A model generated the notes under the pieces. That model saw only the letters and a program-made list of their open reading frames with translations, made no database searches and was not told the origin of the DNA. Shown here piece after piece: positions 1-31,530 of a stretch of DNA of 64,000 bases. Each line of letters begins with the position of its first letter. The stretch's first letter is position 1. Location: the NCBI GenBank assembly GCA_036850595.1, contig CM072153.1:11984169-12048168 (forward strand). Direction: 5' to 3'. Made by a program: the position numbers and the translations under genes. The DNA is from Rhyacichthys aspro (taxonomy: Eukaryota > Chordata > Actinopteri > Gobiiformes > Rhyacichthyidae).

Positions 1-1500
1 AGCAATACACTATTGCACTGGTAAAACTTTAAAAACTGGCCCATGCCATTGCAAAACCAACATTATTATTATATGTAACTTTATTCAATTTTAGTTCACA
101 TTTATGCAACTACATACTCTCTAAGCACAGTTAAGAGTCCATGAATGCCATTAAGGGCATTTTAATGATAATTTTAGTGATAAAAATGCCGACGCATCGT
201 AGATAATACGGTAGGGTATAGGTGGTTAGGCGCTAGCCATAAACGTGTCCTTAGATTAACCCATAAACCACGTTTAGTTTAGGTGCGTCATTGTGCGTGT
301 GTGCCAAGTCTCGAAAAGAAAGCGGTTTCGCGTAAACCTGTGGTCCCGGGATTAGCTTAAGATTTAAATTTACTGTATAGAAAAGTAAAAAAGAGGCACT
401 CACCAGCGAGCCTAAAACGCGTTTTGGCGCAACAACCAGGACTGCTCTAAAACGAAACTGATGGCAAAGCTGGGAGTTTTGGTTTCGTTTAGGCGCAACG
501 GTCATTCAAATCATCAAGCGCTTAGAAAGAACAAGGGCGTAGCCTAAATACTTTAAAATGATCTAGAATATAGTTTACATATACAGACATGGAAGACCTT
601 TTAATCATATGCTTAATGTTTTGGGTCTTTTTTTTTTTTTTTTACTTTTTTCTTTTAATTTGGGGAAAAATACATCTATGCCTATTTGGCTGCAAGGTTT
701 AATGCCATTTCCTATTTGAACAGTATTCTTCTTGCTGAATACCATTTTCTGAGACAGCCTTTTGATTTTTGATCAATAACTCTAAATTGATTACAAATAT
801 TATTTGGACACACGCTGCTCACCCTGGACACACTACAGCCTTTTATCATCTTTTACAGACGCAAATAGACCATTCCTTAGGTGGTCAACGTAAAAGGAAC
901 ACAACCAAGATCTAATTTGGATGTCAAGAAGCTTTAGTCTTGTACATTCTTGTAGACATTGATACCCTATACCCTCTACAGTACAGCACCTCCAGCAACT
1001 ATCTAGTTACAAAGTGTAATAAGATATAGGCTACTCCAAATTTAGGGGCTGCATACTAAGAAGGCGTGTAAGGAGTGAAAGAATTTAAACATAAATGTAT
1101 CGTTAAAATAGTCCATAAACCAAGTTAGTGATGACAGATGAGTACAGTTTATATGACACTGAATTTAGGAAGCAGCAATCCACTTGTCACCTCGCAAAAC
1201 AAATTAACTGCATTTTTTTTTTAAGGCTGAGTCACCTAATCAGCTACTCAGTATTATATGAAATTATTTAGTTGATAATTGAAATTATTTAATTAAATTA
1301 TAAAGGCTAATACACACACATTTGTGTTTAGTATAGCTCTTTGGCAGAATGTGGTTACATGTAATCCTATTTAAAATTAACAACCAGATATAAAAAGGAA
1401 AAAAAAACTAAATGCACATATTACAATTTAAAGTTCCAATGTTCCAAATTTAGGACAAGAAAACATATTCCCGTGGACTTCTAGCTAATGGACTCCGGTA
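1..1500. other. Intergenic DNA, no gene recognised
   Basis: AT-rich sequence upstream of the first myosin gene. A somewhat CpG-richer patch lies at about 180-540. The short open frame there has no recognisable family features, so I do not call it a gene. Further members of a myosin cluster could lie to the left of the window, but none is visible here. Confidence 0.5.
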
Positions 1501-1509
1501 GCCTACATA

Positions 1510-1629
1510 CCATATTTGGTGTGTGTGCATCTTTGAGCCATGCTTTGTAAGCACACCCAACTGAATATAAGGAGTCTGAGAGGATCCTCGGAGTGTGTGG
1601 GCAGAAGACCAGCAAAGTTCGTGCCTGTG
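1510..1629 (+). promoter_or_regulatory. Promoter and first non-coding exon of myosin heavy chain copy A
   Basis: A perfect CArG box (CCATATTTGG, serum response factor site) is at 1510-1519. An E-box CAACTG at 1558-1563 overlaps a TATA element in CTGAATATAAGGAGT (TATA core 1565-1570). Transcription should start near 1590-1600. The first, untranslated exon ends at 1629, before a good donor (GTAAGC). The same 15-base TATA context precedes copy B, which supports the assignment. The start site itself is inferred. Confidence 0.6.
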
Positions 1630-1860
1630 GTAAGCTGCATTCCTCTTTCTTACCTGAAGATTTTGATTGTTAAGATCAGTTTTTACTTTTTAAATTAAAA
1701 TAAGACGCATTGGGTTAATATATTTGACGGAAAATAATGCTTTGTGTGTTTTTCATTAGTAAAAAATATATATATATATATTTTTAATTTTTATTTTATT
1801 TTTTAATTTTTAAATCAGAGTTTTGAGTTTCACTTACTAACCATATACCGTCTTCATCAG

Positions 1861-1903
1861 GATTGTGGAATACACTACTCTTTTCACATAGATAAAGGAA
1901 AAG
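1861..1903 (+). other. Second non-coding 5'UTR exon of myosin copy A
   Basis: The segment is bounded by an acceptor (CAG at 1858-1860) and a donor (GTATGT from 1904). Copy B has an equivalent segment at 15761-15802 with the same relative placement. Two short untranslated exons before the ATG exon is the usual layout of vertebrate sarcomeric myosin genes. The exon is inferred from splice signals and paralogue comparison, not from a transcript. Confidence 0.55.
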
Positions 1904-2466
1904 GTATGTACAAATTTACTACAATGTGAAATTAACATTATTGTATACCACAGTGTGGTTTAATAGTTACTTCTGGCTGGCTGACAGAATAAAGTAATAT
2001 ATGGTGCACTTAGGTCTATTCCTTGTTCAATTTTACAATTGAACAATATCCAATTTGGAAAAGTTGAAATTCTTAATTGCTAGCAAACTGAAAACACTAC
2101 AGCAATTCACTGTCAGGACCAAAAGCCAAAATTAAAAACATGTATTAAATGTATAAAAATGTTTTTACTCTATTAATCTTCATTTATCAATTAATTTAGT
2201 TTAACTTTTTTAGTTTTAGTTAAACTTTTGTAATGTCATTGGCAAGTGTCCATCACAAAAATGCAGTATTCATTTAAACAGTATTCATTAACCTTTACTG
2301 ATCATTTTGGTCATGTGAGCCGTTAATGCTTGTCTGTACAATTTAGATATATCTAAATGAATACAAATTCACATTGAACAAGTTACTTGATATTGACTAT
2401 ACGGTAATCATAATATATTTATGTACATGGATATATTCTTTTATCTGACAGACATAAACCACCACC

Positions 2467-12148
<9,682 letters not shown>

Positions 12149-12188
12149 ACCCCAGCATTCACTAACATGATAAAAAAACTGCTTGAAC

Positions 12189-12194
12189 AATAAA
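12189..12194 (+). terminator. Polyadenylation signal AATAAA of myosin copy A
   Basis: A canonical AATAAA lies 41 bases after the TAG stop at 12146-12148. Short 3'UTRs are typical of fast myosin genes. A T/GT-rich stretch follows downstream. Confidence 0.75.
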
Positions 12195-12199
12195 TCCTT

Positions 12200-15100
12200 A
12201 ATATTTTGAGCGCCTAATATGCTTCTTGTCTTTCATTTATTTAAAATTAACTTCATCCACTTTTGGGAAGAACAGTTTTGGCATATACTGCTGATGTTAT
12301 TTGATTGCTACTTATAAGTTTGACATACCTGGCATGAATAAATACTTTAATAAACTTATTAGTTTATTAGCTGTCCATTAAAAGGACAAAGTGTTTAGAA
12401 CAAGTCATATGCTTGGCATTTTAAGGCTCCACTTGGTCACAGCTAGAAAAAGAATGACATTTACATTGCTGTGTTGTGCATATCACCAGATATGGTCTTG
12501 AAGGTATGCGTGCAGCGCCAGCTTAAGTATTAATTACATGAGTTATGAGTGTGAATACCACAAACATATCTTCAGACTTACATATAATTAATTAAATAAA
12601 TAATTCTTTTCAGATTAAACTCTTAATTATAAATGGTAAAATGGTTAATTAATTATCACAACTTCTAAAAATTCCTTTGGTGGTCATGAAACATGAGAAG
12701 TGCTGTAAATAAAACCTGCAAATGTTGCAAGCACCAGTTGTCAGCCCATACCATATCTGGCAGGGATCCTAGATTTAACTTCTGCTTGCAGAGCACTACT
12801 CCATGGAAATGTCACTGTGCAGATTTTAAGCCCTACATTTTCCATCAGCATATACTCTAAAAAAGACATTTTAGAAAAGAATTCGCAATGGCAGACATGG
12901 CATATTTTTACATCAACACAAAAGTAGAATTTAGTAAGGTCATTAGTTATGTTGTCTTGATGCATTCCCAGAAAAGACTTACGTAACAGAACGACACATA
13001 TAGTACTTAACATGGGTTAGGAACACATTTAATACATAACTGTTGATTTATTGTTTAGCTTTTCATTTGTATTCAGTTCATTATTACTTCACATTTTTTA
13101 AATTAGTGGAGATACAGGACTAAAACTTCTGACCAACAAAACTACTTATACTAAATACAACATATAAATTGTACAGTGGCTAACACTGAACCTAGTACTG
13201 AATGTCATACACATGGGAACAATGTTCTCATTCATTTCAGTAAACATCATAGATCATAGTTTTCTGTCAACAATTACACAATTATCAAACACACCTATCA
13301 ACACCATTATCTCACCGTGCATACAGTGCATTGCAATAGAACTTCAGACACATTGAAAGGATATAATTAAATTGCCTGTGCTGTCACTGTGAGGGTACCC
13401 CTGTGTCTCTTAGTCCAGTTTTCTTTCAAAAATAGTGAATATACTGACTTCTTATGCAATAATTCTACACAGAAAAATGCACAATATGCTCTTACACATA
13501 AAACTTACCTATATATTATTTTTCTGAAAAAGAATAAGGAAAATAAATGCACTAAATTTACTATCTTTAACAATGCTATATACTGCTCACAAAAATGAAG
13601 CTAGGAATAAAACCAAGAAACAATTTAAGAAGCAGATGTCATGCATGGTAGGTCCACCAATGGCCACTCAGTAAGAGGATTTCAGAGAGTCGGCCTGCCA
13701 CTTCTATGTTCTCTGACCAATACCATATAAACTGCAAAGTGCTGGGCTGTATAAGCAGAGGTCATAGTAGAGGACATGGGGCCCTCATGCCCAATAACTT
13801 GACAGAGGTCATTTTGCTCCCACACCTTCTGTCACTCATAAAAGGAAGCAATACCAGTTGTTCTGTTGGGCTGATGTCCTTCAACATCCCTGTCCAGCTC
13901 TCCCGATGTATGATTGAATTTGTTTTAAATTTTGGAACAGTACTAGGATACACAACACAGATTTTTGTTACTGAACATTTGGATGGGTTTCTTGTTTATC
14001 ATTACTTGGCAGTAGGTGATGTCTTATGTTCAAAGTAGAGACAATGACATTAAAAAAATTACATTAAATTAATTTCACACTTGCAGAACAATGCAGAGGT
14101 GAATGTGTCTTTAAACACACTGCCCACTGCCTGTTAACTGCCTACTCCTTTGTTTAGACAGGAGCCTAAAAAAAACTTGAAGGTAGAAGAAGACACTGTG
14201 AAACTAAAGGACAGGTGGCTAAGGTTCTTTAACCTCTAGAGTAAATATGTGCTATTGTTCTCCGATGAACACTAGAATATTGAATGTTCTATGTTTTTAA
14301 ACATCACTTTGGAAATCCTTTGTATCAACAAGCAGTAGGATTTCAGATTAGCACAATAAAAAAATGTAAAGTAAAAGTATAACAAATTGGTTAAGAACAT
14401 GACTTCAACAGAATAACTAACATCTACTCAACAGGTGGCCAAACAGTTACTCTGAAATAGAGTGTTAAGTGAATGAGCAGCTGGAGCTTAGGGCGTTAGA
14501 TTTCAGATTCCAACCAGTGCAATTACACATATACAGTGATGTGATTTTTTCACCTCAGAAAGCATGTCTCATTATTTTATCAAGACGATGAAGCCAGAGG
14601 ATGAAGGATTTATGAGGTTAACATGCGTCTCTGACTCAGTGTCTTTAAGCTAATGGGCACAGAATAAAATAGCATAGATATAGAATCGAAATAGAATAAA
14701 AAAATAAAATGAATAGTTAGTGAACAAATATGCTAGACTTGTACGACCACTGCTTCAATTTGTTAGTTTCTGCCCATTTGCTTTAAGCTACTGTGTCATA
14801 AATGTGTTAAACTCGTAGTTCCTTCATCCTTCCCCTGTAAAGTTTTCTGATTCAGTATCTGTTGAAAATGCAGTATATGTTTAGAACAGCAGTCTTTTTT
14901 TTATTAGCCTGAATAGTCTTGTGTGGCCAAGCTTATTTTGGACGCTGAACCACATAAACCACCGTTATGCATGTGGAACGCAGAAAATAGCCTGCAAACC
15001 CATAAAGATTGCAGAGAGTCGGAGTTACACTCATAAAGCATTAGTGAAACTTGAGCCGTAATATAACTGGTGTATACAGCTATATTAGATAGAAAAGAAT

Positions 15101-15530
15101 TTTGAAAATCTGTAATTTTGTTCAAAACAAATATATTGACATCCACAATTAACAAATGACTATCCATGTATCGTTTAATACATGCACATGTAAAAAATAA
15201 TTTTAAAGTCAAAAGAAGTCAAAGAAGTAGAAAATGCTTCCTCTGGTTTCCAGCAAATGCAATGTCATATATACGTGAACATTAAACTATTCTACTCTTA
15301 ACGTACTCTTAATTACACTTAATCACTCCTAACTTTTATAGGATCAACATATCACCAATGTCATCTCAAGGTGCTTAAGAAGAAATGAAAAAAATAAAGT
15401 ATTTACTCAAATAAGTTTGAGCAAACACTTTTAAAATAGCCGTTTTACTGGTCACATTAAATGCTGAGATCTAAGGAGGAGAAGCAAATGTTTGAAAGGA
15501 TGCCACCTTTCAATGTGATGCACACCTCAT
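12200..15530. other. Intergenic region between the two myosin genes, no gene recognised
   Basis: About 3.3 kb of AT-rich DNA separates the genes. The longest open frames (about 90-110 codons near 12.7-14.0 kb and 15.1 kb) show no family motif and no splice structure. The segment does not resemble the sequence upstream of copy A, so it is not part of the highly similar duplicated tract. It presumably carries regulatory DNA for copy B. Confidence 0.6.
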
Positions 15531-15540
15531 TTGGTGAGAC

Positions 15541-15630
15541 CCATATTTAACCACAGCTGTGTCAGCACTCAAGACTGAATATAAGGAGTGAGGAAGGACG
15601 CAGCAGTCACTGGCCACTAGAAGACAACTG
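15541..15630 (+). promoter_or_regulatory. Promoter and first non-coding exon of myosin heavy chain copy B
   Basis: The TATA core sits in CTGAATATAAGGAGT at about 15575-15589, the same 15 bases as at copy A. Upstream lie a degenerate CArG-like CCATATTTAA (15541-15550) and an E-box CAGCTG (15554-15559), a MyoD-type site absent at this position in copy A. The first untranslated exon ends at 15630 before a GTAAGC donor. The rest of the promoter and the 5'UTR differ from copy A. Confidence 0.6.
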
Positions 15631-15760
15631 GTAAGCCTTTCTATCCTGTCTGTGTGAATGATTTGGAAGAAACATTTAACAGAGTTTATGGTGTTGTAGG
15701 TGTTTGAGTAATATAATTTAAGAACTGAAAAATTACTGGAATTATTTTTATTGATTACAG

Positions 15761-15802
15761 AATTGGGGAACATCACACCTTGTTAACACAGTAAAGGGTC
15801 AG
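15761..15802 (+). other. Second non-coding 5'UTR exon of myosin copy B
   Basis: Bounded by an acceptor (ACAG ending 15760) and a donor (GTATGA from 15803). It has the same order and nearly the same length as the copy A exon at 1861-1903, but the sequence differs. Inferred from splice signals and paralogue layout. Confidence 0.55.
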
Positions 15803-15939
15803 GTATGAACTTTATGAACTATTTTACATTTTATCTAGATTTTTTTTTATTTAACATGAAGTTTAGTTGAGTGGTGGTATTTATAATACAAATACCTTTA
15901 CTAATATTTCATGAAAACAGAAACCAACCAACCGCCGCC

Positions 15940-25114
<9,175 letters not shown>

Positions 25115-25161
25115 ATTCCTATGACTATACTTGTTTCTATTCATATAATATGATACGAAAC

Positions 25162-25167
25162 AATAAA
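25162..25167 (+). terminator. Polyadenylation signal AATAAA of myosin copy B
   Basis: AATAAA occurs 48 bases after the TAA stop at 25112-25114, followed by a T-rich stretch. The 3'UTR sequence is unlike that of copy A. Confidence 0.75.
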
Positions 25168-25553
25168 ACATGTTTTTCTATTTATATTTTGTTGCATTTA
25201 CTTTATTTTTCTTTGTCTTCAATTGATTACTTGAATGATGCATGATAGGATATGAGCTTTCTCTCTTTAAGTTAGGTCTCTTACAATCTTTTCACTTTAA
25301 CCTTATCTGGCAGGAGAACCAAAGTAGACTCACTTTGATTAAACAATCTGAATTACATCAGGGGCAATGTTTTAATTTTAGTGTAGTCAACAGAGTGGTT
25401 GTGGTGGTACTTAATGGAGGAAACATAAAAATCTCTGAGGAGTACACTACCCATTGATATAGACCAACTCATCACGACAGAATTTAATGTACAAGAGTAT
25501 TCTTATGGGGCACAGTGGTGGTTTTAAAGTAGCAGAAGTAAAAAAAAATAAAA

Positions 25554-25702
25554 TACATATATATATACATATACATATATATACATACACACATACACAC
25601 ACACATACACACACACATATATATACATATATATACATATATATATATACATATATATATATACATATATATATACACATATATATACACATATATATAT
25701 AC

Positions 25703-25757
<55 letters not shown>

Positions 25758-25802
25758 CATATATATACACATATATACATATACATATACATACATATAT
25801 AT

Positions 25803-25890
<88 letters not shown>
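25554..25890. repeat. Long compound microsatellite of (AT)n and (ACATAT)n
   Basis: About 337 bp made almost entirely of alternating purine/pyrimidine TA and CA steps. ACATATAT-type units and a short CACACA block come first, followed by an uninterrupted (AT)n run from about 25812 to 25888. The open frames across it are artefacts of the dinucleotide pattern. Confidence 0.95.
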
Positions 25891-25892
<2 letters not shown>

Positions 25893-26153
25893 GCCTTTAT
25901 GAAGTAAACACAAATTAATGTTTGCCGTAAAGAGAATTAGTAAACAGTAGGCTAGCTAATATGAAGCAGCTTAAATACAGTTTACAATTTAAGCACATAA
26001 TTTTTTTGGCCCATTACTCAGACCTGTACCAGGCTTTGGAAACCGCGGTGAAGTTAGTTTAAAATTGGACTTTGGACAGACATTTGCTCCACAACCTAGT
26101 ATGACTCTATCTTCTATTATTTTAGGTGAATTTTTAAAAATTAATTTCAGTGT

Positions 26154-26322
26154 TTTTCTTCAATAGCTCTAGGTTCAAACCCAAAGCTGAATATTACTGT
26201 TAAATGAGAGCAATCAGACACAAGTTTAGTTAGTAGTTTTTTTTCTTCAATAGCTCTCAGGTCATGTGACCCACTGACCCCAAACGAAGCTAAATATTAC
26301 TATTAAATGCTAGCAATCAGAT
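26154..26322 (+). repeat. Local direct duplication of an about 75-bp unit
   Basis: Two similar segments (about 26154-26222 and 26236-26322) both begin with a T-run and CTTCAATAGCTCT. Both continue through AAGCTGAATATTACT or AAGCTAAATATTACT to AGCAATCAGA. The second copy has a small insertion. No coding content. Confidence 0.6.
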
Positions 26323-27039
26323 CCACCACTTTTTATTCGATTATATTGTGTCTTTTATTTTATGTGAATTTTTACGTGACTAAATGCATTCGGCCGTAAT
26401 GGCAAAATGTGTGTAAAACTTGTTCTGTCCATGTCTGTCTGCATTCATTGACCTCTCACACTCACATTTGTGTTATAAAACTTACAGCTACAATCTACAA
26501 GCTGTGGACAGTAATGTGGACAATATTTGAAAATGAGCCTACCTCAGTCAGATTTACACAAACTGTGGATGTAACCAGCTCATTTGGCTCTAATTGTTGA
26601 ATGAGCTGCCTCCTGCCTCTCCTCCTCTGCCTGCTCTCTGACACAAAACACACTTTTCTCAACACTGCAGAAAAAACACGCTGATTTAAGTATTAGCCTT
26701 ACTGCTAGCACTATGAATGTGCTAACAATAAGGTGACTCACACCTTTCGTAAATGGTACTAAATCCCTTTTGAGTTCCTTTATTTTTAACTGTAGTCTCA
26801 CACTGAGACGTCACTAATGTTTGTGTCACATAAATGTCTTCAGCTTGTTGTTATCATTATAAACGTAATTGTAAAGTGTAAATATAGCCGCTAGCTAATC
26901 GATGTAAATAAGCGACAGTTCGTTTCGCTCGGTCTCTGTCTTTTTGCAACAGCCAATCAGAGGCGAGCATGAACCAAGACCAGAGGAGACCAGAGATCTG
27001 AGATCAATTAGCGTAGACACAAGACAGATCTGGAATATG

Positions 27040-27290
27040 ATATGGGGCAGTACCAGTAAGTGCTTTAAAAATTAAAAAAAATTAAAATTAAAAAAATAAA
27101 TGCTATATTCAACTGCCAGCCAGTGATGTTGAGCAAAAAACAGAAATGCACTGCTGCTGCATTTTGGACAAACTCTAATTGACACAGAATTGATTGTGGT
27201 AATCCTATGTACAATGAGTTACATTACTCCAATCAGCTGGTGATGAAAGCGTGTAACAGTCTCCAAATTCTTGAAATTTGTTTTAATCAA
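27040..27290. repeat. Degenerate interspersed repeat, family unassigned
   Basis: The stretch containing GTGCTTTAAAAATT, the AACTGCCAGCCAGTG context and CTGCATTTTGGAC resembles a common teleost interspersed repeat I have seen upstream of SINE copies. It is too decayed to name from sequence alone. Confidence 0.35.
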
Positions 27291-27330
27291 GCAATGCAAT
27301 GGAGTTGAAAGGAACTGCCCTTGACAAAAT

Positions 27331-27498
27331 CGTGTGGCAGTGGTTCAGGAAACAGCAAGTTCAATTCCCAATCTCCCTAGTTCATACTGTTGTGTCCAGT
27401 CACCAGTGTGTGACTGGGGAGAGAATGAATAATGGACTAAATTGCGAAGTGCTTTGAGTGCCTTGAAAAGTGCTACATAAATCTAATCCTTTATTAAT
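27331..27498 (+). mobile_element. tRNA-derived SINE copy with an L2-like tail
   Basis: A tRNA-like head (GTGGCAGTGGTT, then a B-box-like AGTTCAATTCC) is followed by a body and by the tail GTGCTTTGAGTGCCTTG...GTGCTACATAAAT ending in ATT-type repeats. This tail is typical of fish SINEs mobilised by L2-type LINEs. The copy is old and internally shortened. Confidence 0.6.
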
Positions 27499-27850
27499 AA
27501 AATTAGTCATCTGATTTTTGAAAATTTGATAAGTCTATAAAAACATGAATATTTTTGATAGCATTGTGCAAATTTGCAGATAATGGCCCAAGAGCTCCTC
27601 TCAGACCCTTAGCAGCATTGGGACTTATTTTCATTTTGCTATGAAGCCACAATGAGCTTCCCCAGTTAAAAGCAGATCCCACTGGCTATACCCACACACC
27701 ATGTAGAGATAACAGAGCTGTAGCTCTTTCTCTCTATTTCTTTTAATAGCCTACACATACAGTGTATTGATGCTTTGAAGAGGATGAAACCCAGAAAAAA
27801 TATCTCAAAGAAGACATTTTGACACAGGTTTCTTAATGTGCACACAAGCG

Positions 27851-30355
27851 CTATATTAGTAGTCCATGCCACATGGCAATAGGCTGACGTACTGAGTGCA
27901 TCATCAGGTTCCAGTGCTTGTCCTCACATGTCTTCTCCTTCACCAAACTTAACTGTCCAATAAGGTGTTTGGTTGATTTTCTTGTTCTTACATCCTTCTC
28001 ATATACAGACACCAAAATTTTACAATACACCAGGGGACCCTCTGGCAGTGAGAAGAGAAAGACTTCGTTGAAGACAGCCACAGAGGAAAAAGCCACCATT
28101 GAAGATTTTTGGTAAGTCCGTCTGCACTGGTTGCACTTAACACTGATTCTTGCATAGAGAGCTATAGAGGGCACAAAATAAGCGTAATTTTACATGTGTA
28201 TGACAGTTTGAAGAATTTAAGTGGTCTAATATTCACCTGCTTTTGAGAAAATTTTGGAGAGGGCCATTCTGACTTTTAGAAGTCCTATTTCAAGCCTCTG
28301 TGAAGTGGGTAAAAATTTTAATGACAGAAGCAGCTCCCCCACAAGATCCTGTTATGAGAATGACAACAACTGACAATTTAAATGATGCAGGGATGTGTGC
28401 ACATAAGAAATGTGCAAGTAAAATTCCCCATACAATTCCACTTTTTTAACAAGCTTTCCTACCTTCTTAGGCATCTGCAGTTCTTCCTGTAGTTCAAGAG
28501 GATAAGAGATGTTGAGTTCTCTAAGAGGTACCCTCACCTCTCCTAAAACTATGTGTCTGGAAAATGTATCAAAGTCTCTCACCTAGGAAAAACAGAGAGA
28601 AGCATGTCACTTATTAGGTCCCATGACTTCAATCTAATAAATTACAGTTCTTTAATCCTGAATTACAACAGAAATAAAATAATGCATGCTATTTCCGAGA
28701 AACTAGAAGCTGTGAGCTATGTCTGTGTTTTGTTGGACCTCCATCCTGAGAGTTATGTGATGAGGACTTGTATCTTCTTGTAGAACACTGCTGAACTGGT
28801 CTCCAAACACCGGATTGGAGCTACCTTTGACAATACGAGTCCGCCACTCTTGAAGGACTCCCCATAGGACTGATGCGTTCTTTTGACTCTAAGAGCATCA
28901 AAACAGTAATTACCTAACACTTGAATGTCGTAATCTTAACTCGAGTACAGCGTTAAAAAAACACCTGAAAAAAGAATGAATGTTTACAACACTAAACCTA
29001 TTCAAAAACAAAAGACAAATTACCTTCACATTACATTCACACATAAGTCGAAGCTTGACAAAAGGTTGGAAGTTGCTGCTATGCCTGTGTTGCAGAAGGC
29101 CCTGCACCTGTAAAATTGTGACCACCAGGCGGGACTGCACCTTGTCATAGTATACAGAGAAACGGAGCAATCCACTGACCTGGAGTGGCAGGGAAAGTAT
29201 TTCTCTTTATTTGGAATATTACAATGAATACAGTACATGACTACTACATACAATTGCTGTTTTTACTATTACAACTGTGTTTGATTAAAGTTCCATTCAT
29301 TTCATGTACATTACCATCTTAGGTTTGCCTTCCTCCATGTCCTCATGTGTATGGCTATACACTGAGGAAGAAAGAGAGGACTGAGGCAGACATCGACTCA
29401 GCTTGTGGACCTCAGTGCTTATATCCTCTACCTGTTAAACAAGTAGTCACTGTTTTTAGTAGCATTGCATTCATTCCAGCTGTATTTGACTTGCATCAAC
29501 TCTTCTTTGTTTAAACAAATGTGATCACTCATCCTTACGCAAACATGGATAATGGATCATGTTTCCAATGTGCCTTTCAGGTTTCAAAATAATGAAAGCA
29601 ACAGTGTAACATACTCTTTTACAACCAACATAATGTGATCCTTTTCAAGCAACCTTTCACCTCATAAACTTTTGTCACGAAATTGTTTGTTACTTACAAT
29701 TTGTCTGTGCTGAATTTTGAATAACATGGTAGGACAAAAATAAATGAAGGCTAAACATGACTAAATCCTTAACACAGTTTGCATTACATTACATTACATT
29801 ATTGGACAACAAGGTAATAGATTATTTACTTAACCTACTCCTGGTTGAGTGTAACTAATACTTAATGACAGCTTAGTGGTTGTACTGTTTACATACTTGC
29901 TTTAAACAAGTCTTAAAATGTAAACTTTGAGCATTAATCTAAAATACAATTCCTTTTGCATATGTCTTTCTCAAAATACTATGCACTTCCAAGAAAGTAT
30001 GTTAAGTTTTTATTAAATACTGTTCTTTATTACCTTGGTGTATTGTGTGCCAAGGGAATTCCCTTCTGCAGAGGAATTATCACTCTGCAGCAGATCATTG
30101 TTGGCTAGAATGAAAATTCATACAATTAGGAGGATTTATCAATACTGGTTTTTCATTGAATTCCAACTGTGACCTACCTGTATCTTGTTTTGTATCTGCA
30201 TTCTGTGACTGTGTGTAGCATCTGTAGACCTGCCAAGCCAAAATGCAAAGGGCCAACAGAAGGAGAGTGATGGAGATGCCCAGAATAAGGTACTTCACTG
30301 GGTCTGAAAAAGGCATCCTCAAGTCTGCAGCTGCTGATACTGGCTCTGTCACCAT
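27851..30355 (-). CDS. Synaptotagmin-like tandem C2 membrane protein (404 aa)
   Basis: Eight exons in transcript order: 30355-30178, 30104-30034, 29431-29315, 29179-29024, 28888-28739, 28582-28463, 28348-28237, 28161-27851. All phases join, giving 404 residues. A short N-terminus is followed by one membrane helix (about residues 21-42), then basic/Cys residues (YRCY) suited to palmitoylation, a linker, C2A (about 125-250) and C2B (about 267-400). The C-terminus ends in WHGLLI, the WHxL motif typical of synaptotagmin C2B domains. In C2A loop 3, DFD (227-229) is kept, but the loop 1 aspartates are replaced (SSNFQPF), and C2B lacks the acidic ligands. Calcium-independent membrane or vesicle trafficking is therefore likely. 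The WHxL end and FSRH segment recall Syt13 and Syt8; I cannot choose between them. The donor after exon 5 (GTCCAA) is weak but fits the frame. Upstream untranslated exons may exist. Confidence 0.88.
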
Positions 30356-31352
30356 GATGACTCTGGCTCCAAAAGCCCTTAACCTAATAAAGCTACAACA
30401 CAGACAGAACGCTGATCAACTGCATTAACGCATCAACATGTTCTTAGTGGTCAAAAAGTCTAATAAATAGTGAAGTCTGTGCAAAATACAGCTGTATGCA
30501 TGAAAAAGTGTCAGATGGTGTGTGCATTTACCTTCCAGTCCAGTGTCAGTTACTCATTCTTCTCACTGTTAGAGAAAGAAGACAACAAAACATCCCGAAT
30601 ACATGTCAAACGCATCAACTTGCTAGTTCTTCTGTGTTTAGTTCATCTGTTGATGCCTCTACATCTCTATATGCACACACTAACAGACACACCTCCAACA
30701 AATGACATCCTGCTCATATGGTAAAACTGGTTTGATAACATCTAAATGGGATTTTAGAAAACATGTCATAAGCTTTTCCACTTCCTAACCAACAAAATCA
30801 ATGATCAATATGCTTAGTTACATACATAACAATTCATAATGACAACATGTAAAGAGGAACCCAAATACACCAGACCTACTACCCTAAAATACAGTTTAAT
30901 ATAATAAATACACAAAATTCAAAGCATTGTCCACATACCACATTCATCTTCTTGTGTTTCTCTTTAATAAACCTTTGCACTGCACCAACAGCAGCTGTAG
31001 TTTATTATCTAATTGTACGCAAACCAGGTGTGGTTATGCCTACAGTAAAATGTAAATAGCAAAAATGATAAGACACTGCTTCCAACTGTCAGAGGAAGTT
31101 TCTAAAATTGTAAAGATGTCAAATTTCCTTCTTCATTACACTGGTCCAAAAAACATATTTAAAACTAGTTCAAGGGGGACAAAATTCAATTTATTAATAG
31201 TAAAACAATGAAAATACAAAACATTTTTCCAATTACACACAAAGAAAACATATTACATCACTGCAAACAGAGAGCAGTTACTGTATATGAAATACAATTA
31301 TATTTGAATACAGTTTGTAAATTTATTGTTCAATTTAGAACACCTCAAAACA

Positions 31353-31358
31353 TTTATT
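31353..31358 (-). terminator. Candidate polyadenylation signal of the SDR gene
   Basis: AATAAA on the minus strand, about 175 bases after the SDR stop codon. A second AATAAA-type hexamer lies about 30 bases further on. Assigned by position only. Confidence 0.45.
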
Positions 31359-31530
31359 TTACAACAGCTTTTACAGTGTGTGAGTAAAAACAGTGAACAT
31401 TAGACATAAAAACCAATACCTTTGGTTATTTTTGGGGGGTCCAATAAAATGTTATGCCCTCTGAACCTCTGAAAATAAACGCCAACAGAGTTTATTCTCA
31501 TCATATTTCACACTTCAGTGATATGAAGGG

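Noticed and set aside
251..505. An 84-codon minus-strand frame in the CpG-richer patch near the left edge
   Set aside because: No domain, no splice partners and no recognisable transposon protein. Left as intergenic.
25447..25918. Open frames of 100-140 codons on both strands (Tyr/Ile/His-rich)
   Set aside because: They are products of the AT/ACATAT microsatellite reading open in several frames.
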